NCBI GenBank assembly: GCA_951828385.1 | Contig: OX639973.1 | Coordinates: forward strand, 868,001-932,000 | Length of the DNA stretch: 64,000 bases | Direction: 5' to 3' | Origin: an uncultured Poribacteria bacterium | Lineage (GTDB): Bacteria; Poribacteria; WGA-4E; WGA-3G | In this document: positions 7,994 through 16,292 of the stretch, piece by piece | How the letters are laid out: each line of letters opens with the position of its first letter | Position numbering within the stretch: the first letter of the stretch is position 1 | Notes under the pieces: model-generated | What the model saw: only the letters and a program-made list of their open reading frames with translations | Told to the model about the DNA's origin: nothing | The model's database searches: none | Made by a program: the position numbers and the translations under genes

Positions 7994-8398
7994 ATGGCAT
8001 TTTTGAGACACATCGCACTGCGAACGAAGGATATGGAAGCCTCTCGGCGGTTTTATGAAACTATCGGTTTTGAATTTGTCGGTTACCGTGGACGCGGCGG
8101 ACTCGACCTCTCCGACGGTACGTTGAACATGACGATTCTCCAGTATAACGGCGATGAACGTGCAGCCTTTGAAGAAGGCACAGAGTTTATCCACTTCGGC
8201 ATCATTGTTGAAGATTTGGCAAGCATCTACAACACGCTTCGCGACGGTGGCTTTGAGTTGTTGATGGATAATGTGAAAAAAGGCGACGAAATCAGTGCTG
8301 ATAAAGCACCTGAACGCTCTTTCAAAGTGGCAGACCCCGATGGCAATGTTGTTGATATTACCTGTGCTACTGATGAATGGCGTGGTGTGAAAGTTTAG
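7994..8398 (+). CDS. VOC-superfamily (glyoxalase/dioxygenase-like) protein
   Basis: This small soluble protein of 134 residues has one complete pair of beta-alpha-beta-beta-beta modules. It begins with FLRHIALRTKDMEASRRFY, carries a second metal-ligand-like histidine in FIHFGIIVEDL, and ends with the typical VADPDGNVVDIT strand. VOC proteins use a divalent metal for isomerisation, lyase, ring-cleavage or antibiotic-modifying chemistry; the substrate cannot be deduced. I chose the ATG at 7994 over an in-frame GTG at 7985, because AAAAAGGAG (7977-7984) is nine bases before the ATG and touches the GTG. It is monocistronic, with its own sigma70 promoter. Confidence 0.88.
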   Translation: MAFLRHIALRTKDMEASRRFYETIGFEFVGYRGRGGLDLSDGTLNMTILQYNGDERAAFEEGTEFIHFGIIVEDLASIYNTLRDGGFELLMDNVKKGDEISADKAPERSFKVADPDGNVVDITCATDEWRGVKV

Positions 8399-8409
8399 CG
8401 TATTATATA

Positions 8410-8515
8410 ATCCAAGTTGCCACACAAATTGTAGATGCACCGAAGTTATGCCTTCTATTCAACGCAATCTACGCGCTTAAATCAAAATCGCATTTTTAAA
8501 GGTGGCAACTTGGAT
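8410..8515. repeat. 106-bp element with perfect 14-bp terminal inverted repeats
   Basis: ATCCAAGTTGCCAC (8410-8423) and GTGGCAACTTGGAT (8502-8515) are perfect inverted copies around about 78 A/T-rich bases that contain no gene. It is MITE-like. It lies between the VOC gene and the promoter of the ECF-WD40 gene and could fold into a long hairpin in the VOC transcript. Confidence 0.65.
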
Positions 8516-8572
8516 AATAGATCGAATCTTAGCCCTCCTTATCCTAACAAACTCTTATTTTTGCAGAATTAT

Positions 8573-8606
8573 GCAACCGTTTCACCCCTAAGTAGCGTCA
8601 CTATAG
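8573..8606 (+). promoter_or_regulatory. ECF-type promoter of the sigma-WD40 gene (motif copy A)
   Basis: GCAACC (8573-8578), then 17 bases, then CGTCACTATAG (8596-8606). This matches the GCAACC/CGTC pattern known for several ECF sigma factors (for example Streptomyces SigE). The start codon is 22 bases after the second box and has a good ribosome binding site (GGAGGTG, 8614-8620). Three more copies with exactly the same spacing occur at 11650, 40634 and 49729. Position and form suggest autoregulation by the downstream sigma factor. Confidence 0.65.
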
Positions 8607-8627
8607 CACTATCGGAGGTGAACTTAG

Positions 8628-11546
8628 ATGAAAAACACTGATGCAGCATTAATCCACCGCACCCTCAACGGTGATGATAACGCCTTCGCTGAACTTGTGA
8701 AAAAGTATCAGAAACAGGTTCACGCGCTTATCTGGCGGAAAATTGGAGATTTCCACATCGCTGAGGAGCTCACGCAGGATACTTTTCTCAAAGCCTATCA
8801 GCGGCTGGCAACACTGAAGAAGCCGCAGAGTTTTGTGAGTTGGCTTTATGTGATTGCCGCGAATGATTGTAGTACGTGGCTTCGCAAAAAGCGTTTGAGA
8901 ACACAACCGCTCGAGGACACAAGCGGTGCGCAGCTTGAAAAGGCGACCTATTCTGGATACGTCATTGCGGAAAATGAACGGACATCGGCAGAAGCGCAGC
9001 GCGATGCCGTTAAGAAGCTGCTGGCGAAACTGCAAGAGAGTGATCGAACTATCGTCACACTTTTCTATTTCGCGGAAATGACCTGCAAAGAGATCAGCGA
9101 GTTTTTAGGGGTATCTGCAAATACGATTAAGAGTCGTCTCAGTCGTGCGAGACAGCACTTAAAGAAGGAGGAACCGATGATTCGAGAGGCTTTAGACCAT
9201 TTCCAGATCACGCCGCATCTCACAGAGAATATCAGGCGGGAGATCGCTCGTATCAAGCCGATTGCCCCGTCTGGTGGTAAACCGTTTGTGCCGTGGGCGA
9301 TCGCTGTTTCTACGATAGCAGTGGTATTCCTAATATTAGGTGTTGGCAATCAATACTTCGCGCGTTTCCAGCGTCCCTATAGTTTCGATGCTTCGTCAGA
9401 GATGACAGTTGACATTATTGAGGCACCGCTCGTGCTAAACCTCGCGTCAAAACCGGATGTGCGGGCGCAACTCGGAAACACCGAGGCATCAGACAAGCGC
9501 AACGTCTCTAACCAGCAATCTGATGACGCGTCAGCATTGGTTGCAGACGCACAAACGGAGGAACCCGTGAAAAATTATCAAAAATGGGCACTGCCGAAAG
9601 CGGCGAAAGCGCGTCTGGGAAAGGGTAGCATTAGAGCGACTCAATTTTCGCCAGATGGCACCCAACTCGCGGTGAGCAGTAATATCGGCGTGTGGTTGTA
9701 CGATGTCCAAACAGGTAAAGAAATATCCCTGTTCACAGGAATATGTGGTGCCGTTGTATTTTCGCCCGATGGTCGTTTCCTCGCACACGGTGGTGGCGAC
9801 TTCTATTCCAGTTATGGTACCAGTCGTTGGGCAAACGATGTGGAGTTGTGGGAAATTGCGACTGGTCGTAAGGTCCAGCTCTCTGATGCACCGCCCGCTG
9901 CTGCAGCGTTACGGTTCTCTGATGATGGAAAAGTACTTATCAGTTTAAGTAAATCACGAGACACAATTAGCAGATTAGACATTGAGACCGGAAAGCGAAC
10001 TGAAAACAAATTAGGAGAACGACTGGGTTACGTTCATCTCGAAACCTATGCCCTCACAAAAGATAAAATAGCGATTGGAATGGACAACGGGAACGTTGAG
10101 TTGTGGGATACAACGACTGGAAAGAAGTTATCCACGATTAGGGAAAATGTAGAGAAACTGCCCGTACCGGATGACCTGCTGATCGGATTGATGGACGATA
10201 ACGACAGTGTTTTCGTCTTGGCATTTTCGCCCGATGGTACGCGTCTTGCCAGTGGCAGCAGGGATACGACTGTCCAGCTCTGGGACCTCACCACCAACCA
10301 CGCACCGATCCCCCTTGAAAAACATACCGGCTGGCCCACGGAATTAGCATTTTCGCCCGATGGGAAATTGCTTGCCAGCGGCGGCACCGATAATACTGTG
10401 ATTTTGTGGGATACTGTCACGGGTGAATCGCTCGCCAGTTTTTCAGATCATCTCAGTGACATCAGCGCATTAGCATTTTCAGCTGATGGAGCCACACTTG
10501 CGAGCGGAAGTTCAGATGGTACCATCCGGTTTTGGAATACAAAAAAAAGGCATTCGTTACCTACCCATATCGCTGAACACGCTGGATATTTGGAGGCACT
10601 AATATTAAAAGACGATTCGACGCTTGTGAGTGTTGCGGGTGACGGGATCATCACACACTGGAATATGAAGACTTCAGAACATACCACACTCCAGACTAAG
10701 AATACTGTTGAGAGAACTTTGTTTACAGATTGGATGGGAACTTTTGTGTTTTCGCCTGATGGAACACAGATCGCCAGTCCCGGTTTAGACCACGATTCGC
10801 CTAATCCTACGCCATGGTATGATGACATCCTTCGCTTGACTGATGTCAGTACTGGACGTGAATTGACGACCTTTCCTGGTGTCGGTGCGGCGATGACTTT
10901 TTCGCCCGATGGCAAAATTTTAGCCTATAGCCGCCGTGGCAATAAAATCCACCTACTGAACATAGAAACGGGTGAGATTCTGGATATATCCCTTTCAGAT
11001 CCGAATTATTCCTCTGAAGACCCCCGCCGACCTGAAGTCAGAACTTTGTTATTCGCGCCAGACGGGAAAAAACTGGTCAGCGGAACCAATGGCGGAAAGG
11101 TTCAGGTGTGGAATGTAGAAACTGGGATTGTGTTAACCTCTTTCTTTGCCGAAGAACCACCGATAGATGATCGCTATCGGGATCCGATCGTAACTTTAGC
11201 CTTCTCCTCAGATAGTTCCGTGCTCGCTGTCGGAAGCCTGAAACAGATCCGTTTGTTGGGGAGTCCGAAACTGCCTCATTTTAAGGAAGTGTCCTATGGT
11301 GAGGATGTGTGGGGCACAGCATTGGTGTTCTCACCGGATGACAGCGTAATTGTTAGAGGTCTTGCAGCTGGTAGAATTCAGTTATGGGATGTCACTACCG
11401 GAGACAAACTCACCGTGCTTGACGGGCATACAGCCACAGTAAAAACACTGGAATTCTCCGCCGATGGCAAAACGCTCATCAGTGCAGCGGAAGATGGTAC
11501 AATTCTCCTGTGGGATTGGGATGATGCCCTCAAAGGCTCACCTTGA
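8628..11546 (+). CDS. Membrane-anchored ECF sigma factor fused to WD40 propellers
   Basis: This 972-residue fusion protein contains, in order: sigma region 2 (about residues 8-85, with AEELTQDTFLKAYQRL and the SWLYVIAANDCSTWLRKKR part); sigma region 4 (about 126-182, with the helix-turn-helix MTCKEISEFLGVSANTIKSR); one hydrophobic segment (about 222-242, AIAVSTIAVVFLILGV); a Ser/Asp/Gln-rich linker; and about twelve to fourteen WD40 repeats (about 323-972) with recurring AFSPDGxxLASG and xxLWD. The topology predicts a cytoplasmic sigma factor tethered to an outward-facing double beta-propeller, so sensor and regulator are one chain and no separate anti-sigma is needed. ECF proteins with C-terminal WD40 extensions are known from Planctomycetes. 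An ECF-like promoter lies directly upstream. The WD40 half is closely paralogous to the secreted protein encoded at 13144. Confidence 0.9.
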   Translation: MKNTDAALIHRTLNGDDNAFAELVKKYQKQVHALIWRKIGDFHIAEELTQDTFLKAYQRLATLKKPQSFVSWLYVIAANDCSTWLRKKRLRTQPLEDTSGAQLEKATYSGYVIAENERTSAEAQRDAVKKLLAKLQESDRTIVTLFYFAEMTCKEISEFLGVSANTIKSRLSRARQHLKKEEPMIREALDHFQITPHLTENIRREIARIKPIAPSGGKPFVPWAIAVSTIAVVFLILGVGNQYFARFQRPYSFDASSEMTVDIIEAPLVLNLASKPDVRAQLGNTEASDKRNVSNQQSDDASALVADAQTEEPVKNYQKWALPKAAKARLGKGSIRATQFSPDGTQLAVSSNIGVWLYDVQTGKEISLFTGICGAVVFSPDGRFLAHGGGDFYSSYGTSRWANDVELWEIATGRKVQLSDAPPAAAALRFSDDGKVLISLSKSRDTISRLDIETGKRTENKLGERLGYVHLETYALTKDKIAIGMDNGNVELWDTTTGKKLSTIRENVEKLPVPDDLLIGLMDDNDSVFVLAFSPDGTRLASGSRDTTVQLWDLTTNHAPIPLEKHTGWPTELAFSPDGKLLASGGTDNTVILWDTVTGESLASFSDHLSDISALAFSADGATLASGSSDGTIRFWNTKKRHSLPTHIAEHAGYLEALILKDDSTLVSVAGDGIITHWNMKTSEHTTLQTKNTVERTLFTDWMGTFVFSPDGTQIASPGLDHDSPNPTPWYDDILRLTDVSTGRELTTFPGVGAAMTFSPDGKILAYSRRGNKIHLLNIETGEILDISLSDPNYSSEDPRRPEVRTLLFAPDGKKLVSGTNGGKVQVWNVETGIVLTSFFAEEPPIDDRYRDPIVTLAFSSDSSVLAVGSLKQIRLLGSPKLPHFKEVSYGEDVWGTALVFSPDDSVIVRGLAAGRIQLWDVTTGDKLTVLDGHTATVKTLEFSADGKTLISAAEDGTILLWDWDDALKGSP

Positions 11547-11649
11547 TATGAAATGTGTTAGCACAATTCCAACGCGGTCTGAGTTGTTATCTGAATTTTT
11601 TAGCGTTACGCGGGTTTTAACTTCTAAATCCGAGTGCATAAAAAATAAT

Positions 11650-11683
11650 GCACCTTTTCTGCACTTGTAACGCGTCACTATAA
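11650..11683 (+). promoter_or_regulatory. ECF-type promoter motif copy B
   Basis: GCACCTTTT starts at 11650 and GCGTCACTATAAG at 11672, with the same 24-base offset from first G to GTCAC as the other copies. It points toward the gene at 12019 but is about 340 bases from it, with an inverted-repeat element in between. Confidence 0.55.
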
Positions 11684-11873
11684 GTGCAATTACAAACTGT
11701 CTATAGCATAACGTGATACCATTTTGATTGAATACTTTTCAATGTGCCGGTAGCATGATGCACGTCGCATCTGGGCGAGTACGCCGCAAAACTGTTAGTG
11801 TGTGCTTTTATAGCACCTTTCAGACAAGTTGTGCCTATGGTCTGGAGTTTCAGAAATGGTATTATTATTAGGA

Positions 11874-11999
11874 TAGGACTTATGCAAACACCATTTCGGA
11901 AGAAAGCGGAAGCTTCGGATTCCGCAAGCGAAACCGTGAAAAGAGAGTTCGCCGAGGCACGGGGACCTCGGCGAACAGGTGCTTGCTGCGTAAGTCCTA
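11874..11999. mobile_element. 126-bp MITE-like element flanked by TA
   Basis: TAGGACTTATGCA (11874-11886) and TGCGTAAGTCCTA (11987-11999) are inverted copies with one mismatch. The outermost TA on each side fits the TA target duplication of IS630/Tc1-type transposases. Inside is a perfect 11-bp hairpin (GTTCGCCGAGG 11947-11957 with CCTCGGCGAAC 11966-11976). There is no coding capacity, so it would need a transposase in trans. Confidence 0.6.
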
Positions 12000-12018
12000 A
12001 TCATAAGGAGTTTCACCA

Positions 12019-12996
12019 ATGCCAAAAAAGCAAATTGCAGCGAGTTACAAAAACTTTCACGTCCTTGTGCACGATTTGGACGAGACAGGGGACCTCAAAG
12101 CGGCGTGTAAGGAAAAATTGGGCATAGGCGTTCGGCTCGCTGACTGGAACGACCTAATCGCCTACCACGAAGCGGGCGGTTCATTAGCGGACCTCCTCGC
12201 AAACCTCAAAATACCTATTGAAGTAGCCAATAGTCAGCAATATCGCATTTCAATGAACGGTGAACTGATATGGGATAGTGATCGTCACTATTTCGTTGCG
12301 CGGCACGACCACACCAAGCGTGCAGGTTTTTTAGCGCATGCCGACATTGACAATTACCATTTAACGCTGGGTTCATGGTTCGGAAAGGGAGGCTTCGCGC
12401 TCTGCTACGGAGACCCGGACAGCACAGCACCACCCCCAGAACCAGAGGTCATTGCGCCATCAAGAGATGTGTTACTGGGAACAGACGAGATGGCTGCTGA
12501 ACCAGATACCACTGATCCCGTGTTGACACCGGTAGTGAGTTACGAAAACTTTCACGTTATTGCCCACAATTTGAACGAGACAGGCGACCTCAAAACAGCG
12601 TGTGAGGAAAAATTGGGCGTAGGGGTCCGGTTGGCAGATTGGAACGACATCCTCGCCTATTACCGAGCAGGCGGTTCGTTGGAGGATTTCATCGCGGCTC
12701 TTGAGATACCGCTTGAGTATGTCAATTCCGAGGATATAGACCCGATACCGAATACCCACTATCGCGTTTCAATGAACGGCGAACTGCGATGGCGTGGACG
12801 TCACTATTTTGTTGCACGGCACGACCATACCAAGCGGGCAGATTTCTTGTCCCATAACGACCTTGATAATTTCCGCTTGACGCTGGGTTCATGGTTCGGT
12901 AGGGGCGGGTTCGCGCTCTGCTATGGAGACCTTGATAGTACAGTAGCACCGCCAGAGCCAGATACTACCGAACCGGTGCAGACATCGGGCGGCTGA
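12019..12996 (+). CDS. Protein of two tandem copies of an unrecognised domain
   Basis: I do not recognise this family. The 325-residue protein has no signal peptide or membrane segment. It consists of two similar units (about residues 9-135 and 174-312) joined by a Pro/Glu/Asp-rich linker, with a similar tail at the end. Each unit contains FHVxxHxLxETGDLKxAC, LADWNDxxAYxxAGGSL, a YRxSMNGEL strand, HYFVARHDHTKRA, and ends in LTLGSWFGxGGFALCYGD. The many shared His, Trp and Cys residues suggest a small globular binding or catalytic domain. The start is supported by AAGGAG eight bases upstream. It lies between the ECF-WD40 gene and the secreted WD40 gene, downstream of an ECF-type promoter motif, so it may belong to the same regulon. 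Function unknown. Confidence 0.8.
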   Translation: MPKKQIAASYKNFHVLVHDLDETGDLKAACKEKLGIGVRLADWNDLIAYHEAGGSLADLLANLKIPIEVANSQQYRISMNGELIWDSDRHYFVARHDHTKRAGFLAHADIDNYHLTLGSWFGKGGFALCYGDPDSTAPPPEPEVIAPSRDVLLGTDEMAAEPDTTDPVLTPVVSYENFHVIAHNLNETGDLKTACEEKLGVGVRLADWNDILAYYRAGGSLEDFIAALEIPLEYVNSEDIDPIPNTHYRVSMNGELRWRGRHYFVARHDHTKRADFLSHNDLDNFRLTLGSWFGRGGFALCYGDLDSTVAPPEPDTTEPVQTSGG

Positions 12997-13037
12997 GGCT
13001 GCGGATGCTAACGCGATGGCGGTGCCATTGCTCGTTC

Positions 13038-13082
13038 TCCTGCCCGGTAAGCACGTTTGCAAAGCGTATCTACCGGGCAGGA
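13038..13082. repeat. Perfect 12-bp inverted repeat in the 12996-13144 gap
   Basis: TCCTGCCCGGTA (13038-13049) pairs with TACCGGGCAGGA (13071-13082) around a 21-base loop. It is GC-rich but not followed by a T run, so it may be a REP-like repeat or a weak transcription end or processing site between the two genes. Confidence 0.6.
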
Positions 13083-13143
13083 TTGTAAACAAAATTTTAG
13101 ATTCATTTTCAAATACTACCGGCTTGCACAAGGAATATCTTAC

Positions 13144-16101
13144 ATGTTTGAACGTGAAAAACAGACCATCGTTGTGTGTGTCTTATACCTTATAACCCAC
13201 CTACTGCCGTTTGCTGGTGCACAAACCGACGAAATTGTTGATACTTATCCGCAGTGGGAATTGCCGAACGCGGCGAAAATGCGTCTCGGAAAAGGAGACA
13301 TTAATGCGATCCAGTTTTCACCCGATGGCACACAGCTCGCGGTGGGAACGGACATCGGTGTGTGGCTGTACGATGTAAAAACGGGTAAGGAAATATCTCT
13401 ATTCACGGGGATATGTGAATCCATAGCTTTTTCGCCGGATGGTCGCTTCCTTGTCAATAGCGGTGGCGATTACTTCTCCAATCTCGGTGGGAGTCGTTGG
13501 GAAAAAAAGGTCGAATTGTGGGACGTTGCTACCGGTCAGAAAGTAACGTTTCCTGATATGCCGCCTGCTGCCGCTGTGTTGAAGTTTTCTCAAGATGGCA
13601 AGACGCTTATCAGTTTGAGTAAATCAAGATATACCATAAATCGGTTAGATATCAAGACGGGTGAGTTAACTGGGAATCAGTTAGGAAAACGTCCGGGTTA
13701 CGTTCATCTTGAAACTTACGCGCTCACGGAAGATAAAATCGCCATCGGAAATAGAAACGGAAACATCGCGTTATGGGATACGAGGACAGATAAAAAGTTA
13801 TCCACGCTCAGAGAACATGCAGAGAGGATCCGGTTACCGGATCGAGTGATGGCGGACAACAGCGTTTTAGCCTTAGCATTTTCACCGGACAGCACCCAGC
13901 TCGCCAGTGCAAATAGGGATTCAGTAGAACTATGGGATACTACCAGTGATAACGAACCGATCACTCTCCAAAAAGGGACCGGTTGGCCAGACCATTATGT
14001 ATTAGTGTTCTCACCCGACCAGAAAATGCTTGCCAGTGGCAGTGAATATGGTACAGTGCAATTGTGGGATACCGCTACGGGTGAATCGCTCGCCATCTTT
14101 ACAAATCATTTTAGTCATATTAACGCGTTAGCGTTTTCACCCGATAGTACTACGCTTGCCAGCGGGAGCACAGATGGCACTATTCAGTTTTGGAATATCA
14201 AGACGGGGAACCCGCTACAGAAACGCGTCACTGGCCATCTATCCTGGCAGAGAGGTGTAACTTTCTACAAAGACAGTTCCACAGTTGTGAGCGTCGCGTA
14301 TAACGGGATAATCACGCTTTGGGATCTGAAGAAATCCCAAAAAACCACACTCCAGACGCAAATGACGTTTGAGAGCACAAAGTATCCGAATTGGTTCCCA
14401 GATTTAGCATTTTCGCCAGACGGAACAAAACTCGTCTTCTATGGGAGGGACACGAATTCATCTGAACCGTGGTTGAATTATGTCCTGCGGTTGACGGATG
14501 TCAGCACCGGACGTGAATTGGCGACCTCACCTCAAAGTGCTTCAGACCTGACGTTTTCACCGGACGGAAAAACTGTAGCTGGCAGCCGTTCGGGGGCAAT
14601 TCATTTGTGGAATACAAAGACGAGCAAAACGTTCGATATACCTCTAATAGCTCCGAACGATGCCCCTGAAAATCAGCACCAGCGCATCATTAGAACCTTG
14701 ACATTCTCACCAGACGGAGGCAAAATCGCCTGCGGTACTATGGGCGGCGACGTTCAGATGTTGGACGTAGAAGCCGGAATCGCATTAACCTCCTTCTTTG
14801 AAGAAGAGTCACCGATAGACAACAGTTATCAGGATCCCATTGTGGATGTAGTATTCGCGTCAGACGGTTCGCCGCTTGCCGTAGGCACTATGAAGCATCT
14901 CCGTTTGTTGGGAAACCTGAAACAGATCGGTTTTAAGGAAATGTCGTACGGGCCGGAAGTATGGGCAGAAGCGTTAGTTTTTTCACCAGATAACACAGTG
15001 CTTGTTGCTGGACTTATAAACGCCGGCGGTATCGAGTTATGGGACCTGGCCACGGGAAACAAACTCACAACGCTTAATGGACACACAAATGGTGTGGATG
15101 CGTTAGCCTTTTCACCCGATGGCAAAATGCTTGTTAGCGCGAGCGGAGATGGCACAGTGCTTCTGTGGGATTGGGATGAAGTCCTCACAACCGCGCGAAA
15201 TACCCAACTTCCGAACAAAGAAACTCGTTCTGAAACAGTGTTGAAATTCGTCGAACGCGCAGCAGAAAACGAGGCAAATGCACGTTATATCTCGACAGTA
15301 GAACAGACCTATCTCGAAAACAGATGGAAAAATGCTTTAGAACAATTCAAAAATGACTTAAGCACAACAACTTTCGGGAGTTCTCAACGCCAACTGTACG
15401 CACAGATTGCCGAGATGGGTAAAAACTCGAACGACAAAAAACGCTACCTTGATATGCTGAACAAATTGATTAACGCCATACCTGACAACTTAAGTGTTCA
15501 ACTAAACCTCTACCTCTTGCTGGCGGAATTCTATCGTGACAATGACATGCCTGAGAAAGCAGAAGCGTATATTCAAAAAACAGGCTTCATTACTGAAGAT
15601 GCATGGCTGACCTTGGGTCCATTTGACAATGCCGGTGGTATTGGTTACAATACGGCTTACATTCCTGAAGACGCAACACAAATTGACACAACCGAGAAAT
15701 ACAACGGTATAGATGAACAGATACGCTGGAAAAAAAGCGAAGACGATACACTCAACGGCTATATCAGCCTCGGAGACAACGTTGATTGGGGTGTCGCCTA
15801 TGCGTTCACAACGGTTACTTCACCTAATGTCCGGGAAGTTTTACTTAAATTTGATAGTGATGACCAAGGGAAAATATGGCTTAATGGAGAACGGATATTT
15901 ACCCATACAAAAGCCTTTTCTGCAGTCATCGATAATTATACGATTCCAGTGACACTCAAACAAGGGAAAAACAGCATCCTCGTCAAAGTATGCGAAGAGA
16001 TCGGCGGCTGGGGATTCTACCTACGGATTACTGATCCGAACGGAACGCCGTTTGACGATTTGAAAATCAACCAGTTTAAAAAAACAGGACTTGCGCAATA
16101 G
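13144..16101 (+). CDS. Secreted WD40 propeller protein with C-terminal beta-sandwich-like module
   Basis: Predicted product 985 residues. I chose the ATG at 13144 because AAGGA lies nine bases upstream and a signal peptide follows immediately (hydrophobic IVVCVLYLITHLLPFAG, then AQTDE). An in-frame ATG at 13057 would bury that signal. WD40 repeats fill about residues 35-680 and align blade by blade with the sensor half of the sigma factor at 8628. A helical stretch (about 700-815) follows. The C-terminal 165 residues begin with AWLTLGPFDNAGG, contain FDSDDQGKIWLNGE and end with GFYLRITDPNG; three of the four TPR giants share this module. It resembles galactose-binding or jelly-roll folds by pattern only. 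Expected to act in the periplasm or outside the cell, possibly as a partner or competitor of the membrane-bound WD40 sensor. Confidence 0.85.
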   Translation: MFEREKQTIVVCVLYLITHLLPFAGAQTDEIVDTYPQWELPNAAKMRLGKGDINAIQFSPDGTQLAVGTDIGVWLYDVKTGKEISLFTGICESIAFSPDGRFLVNSGGDYFSNLGGSRWEKKVELWDVATGQKVTFPDMPPAAAVLKFSQDGKTLISLSKSRYTINRLDIKTGELTGNQLGKRPGYVHLETYALTEDKIAIGNRNGNIALWDTRTDKKLSTLREHAERIRLPDRVMADNSVLALAFSPDSTQLASANRDSVELWDTTSDNEPITLQKGTGWPDHYVLVFSPDQKMLASGSEYGTVQLWDTATGESLAIFTNHFSHINALAFSPDSTTLASGSTDGTIQFWNIKTGNPLQKRVTGHLSWQRGVTFYKDSSTVVSVAYNGIITLWDLKKSQKTTLQTQMTFESTKYPNWFPDLAFSPDGTKLVFYGRDTNSSEPWLNYVLRLTDVSTGRELATSPQSASDLTFSPDGKTVAGSRSGAIHLWNTKTSKTFDIPLIAPNDAPENQHQRIIRTLTFSPDGGKIACGTMGGDVQMLDVEAGIALTSFFEEESPIDNSYQDPIVDVVFASDGSPLAVGTMKHLRLLGNLKQIGFKEMSYGPEVWAEALVFSPDNTVLVAGLINAGGIELWDLATGNKLTTLNGHTNGVDALAFSPDGKMLVSASGDGTVLLWDWDEVLTTARNTQLPNKETRSETVLKFVERAAENEANARYISTVEQTYLENRWKNALEQFKNDLSTTTFGSSQRQLYAQIAEMGKNSNDKKRYLDMLNKLINAIPDNLSVQLNLYLLLAEFYRDNDMPEKAEAYIQKTGFITEDAWLTLGPFDNAGGIGYNTAYIPEDATQIDTTEKYNGIDEQIRWKKSEDDTLNGYISLGDNVDWGVAYAFTTVTSPNVREVLLKFDSDDQGKIWLNGERIFTHTKAFSAVIDNYTIPVTLKQGKNSILVKVCEEIGGWGFYLRITDPNGTPFDDLKINQFKKTGLAQ

Positions 16102-16292
16102 CTTAAATTGTGTTACACTATAGCCTTATAGATATATTGATATCCCCTATCAAAAACGAAATTTGTTAATATAACTCACATAAGCCCCCTTTCTTACCGC
16201 TAAAGGTTGTTATGCGGAAATAAACAGTTCCCGCGTGTTGAAATCTAAGTTTATGAGGCAATGCTGCGCGTTGTTCCAAGGAGGTATCCTTT

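Larger units (their letters stand above)
11547..12018. other. Intergenic region with a promoter motif, repeat relics and a TA-flanked element
   Basis: No gene is evident. From left to right: GTGCAT/ATGCAC dyad (11634-11639, 11648-11653); ECF-type motif copy B; a relic of the GCATCTGGGCGAGTACGCCGCAAAAC repeat family, split here for length as GCATCTGGGCGAG and TACGCCGCAAAAC (about 11766-11792); and a 126-bp inverted-repeat element. The ribosome binding site of the next gene (AAGGAG, 12005-12010) lies just outside that element. Confidence 0.55.

Noticed and set aside
7757..8440. A 227-codon minus-strand frame covering the VOC gene
   Set aside because: It is the complement of a clear VOC protein with promoter and ribosome binding site on the plus strand, and it extends into repeats.
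11634..11660. Terminator after the ECF-WD40 gene (GTGCAT/ATGCAC dyad followed by CTTTT)
   Set aside because: The stem is only six base pairs and overlaps the GCACCTTTT box, which is better explained as part of the promoter motif conserved at four sites.
16095..16128. A fifth copy of the ECF-type motif upstream of TPR giant 1 (CTTAAATTGTGTTACACTAT)
   Set aside because: It resembles the second box of copy C (AAATTGTGTCAC), but has GTTAC instead of GTCAC and no GCAMCC box at the right distance. At best a decayed copy, so not listed as a promoter.
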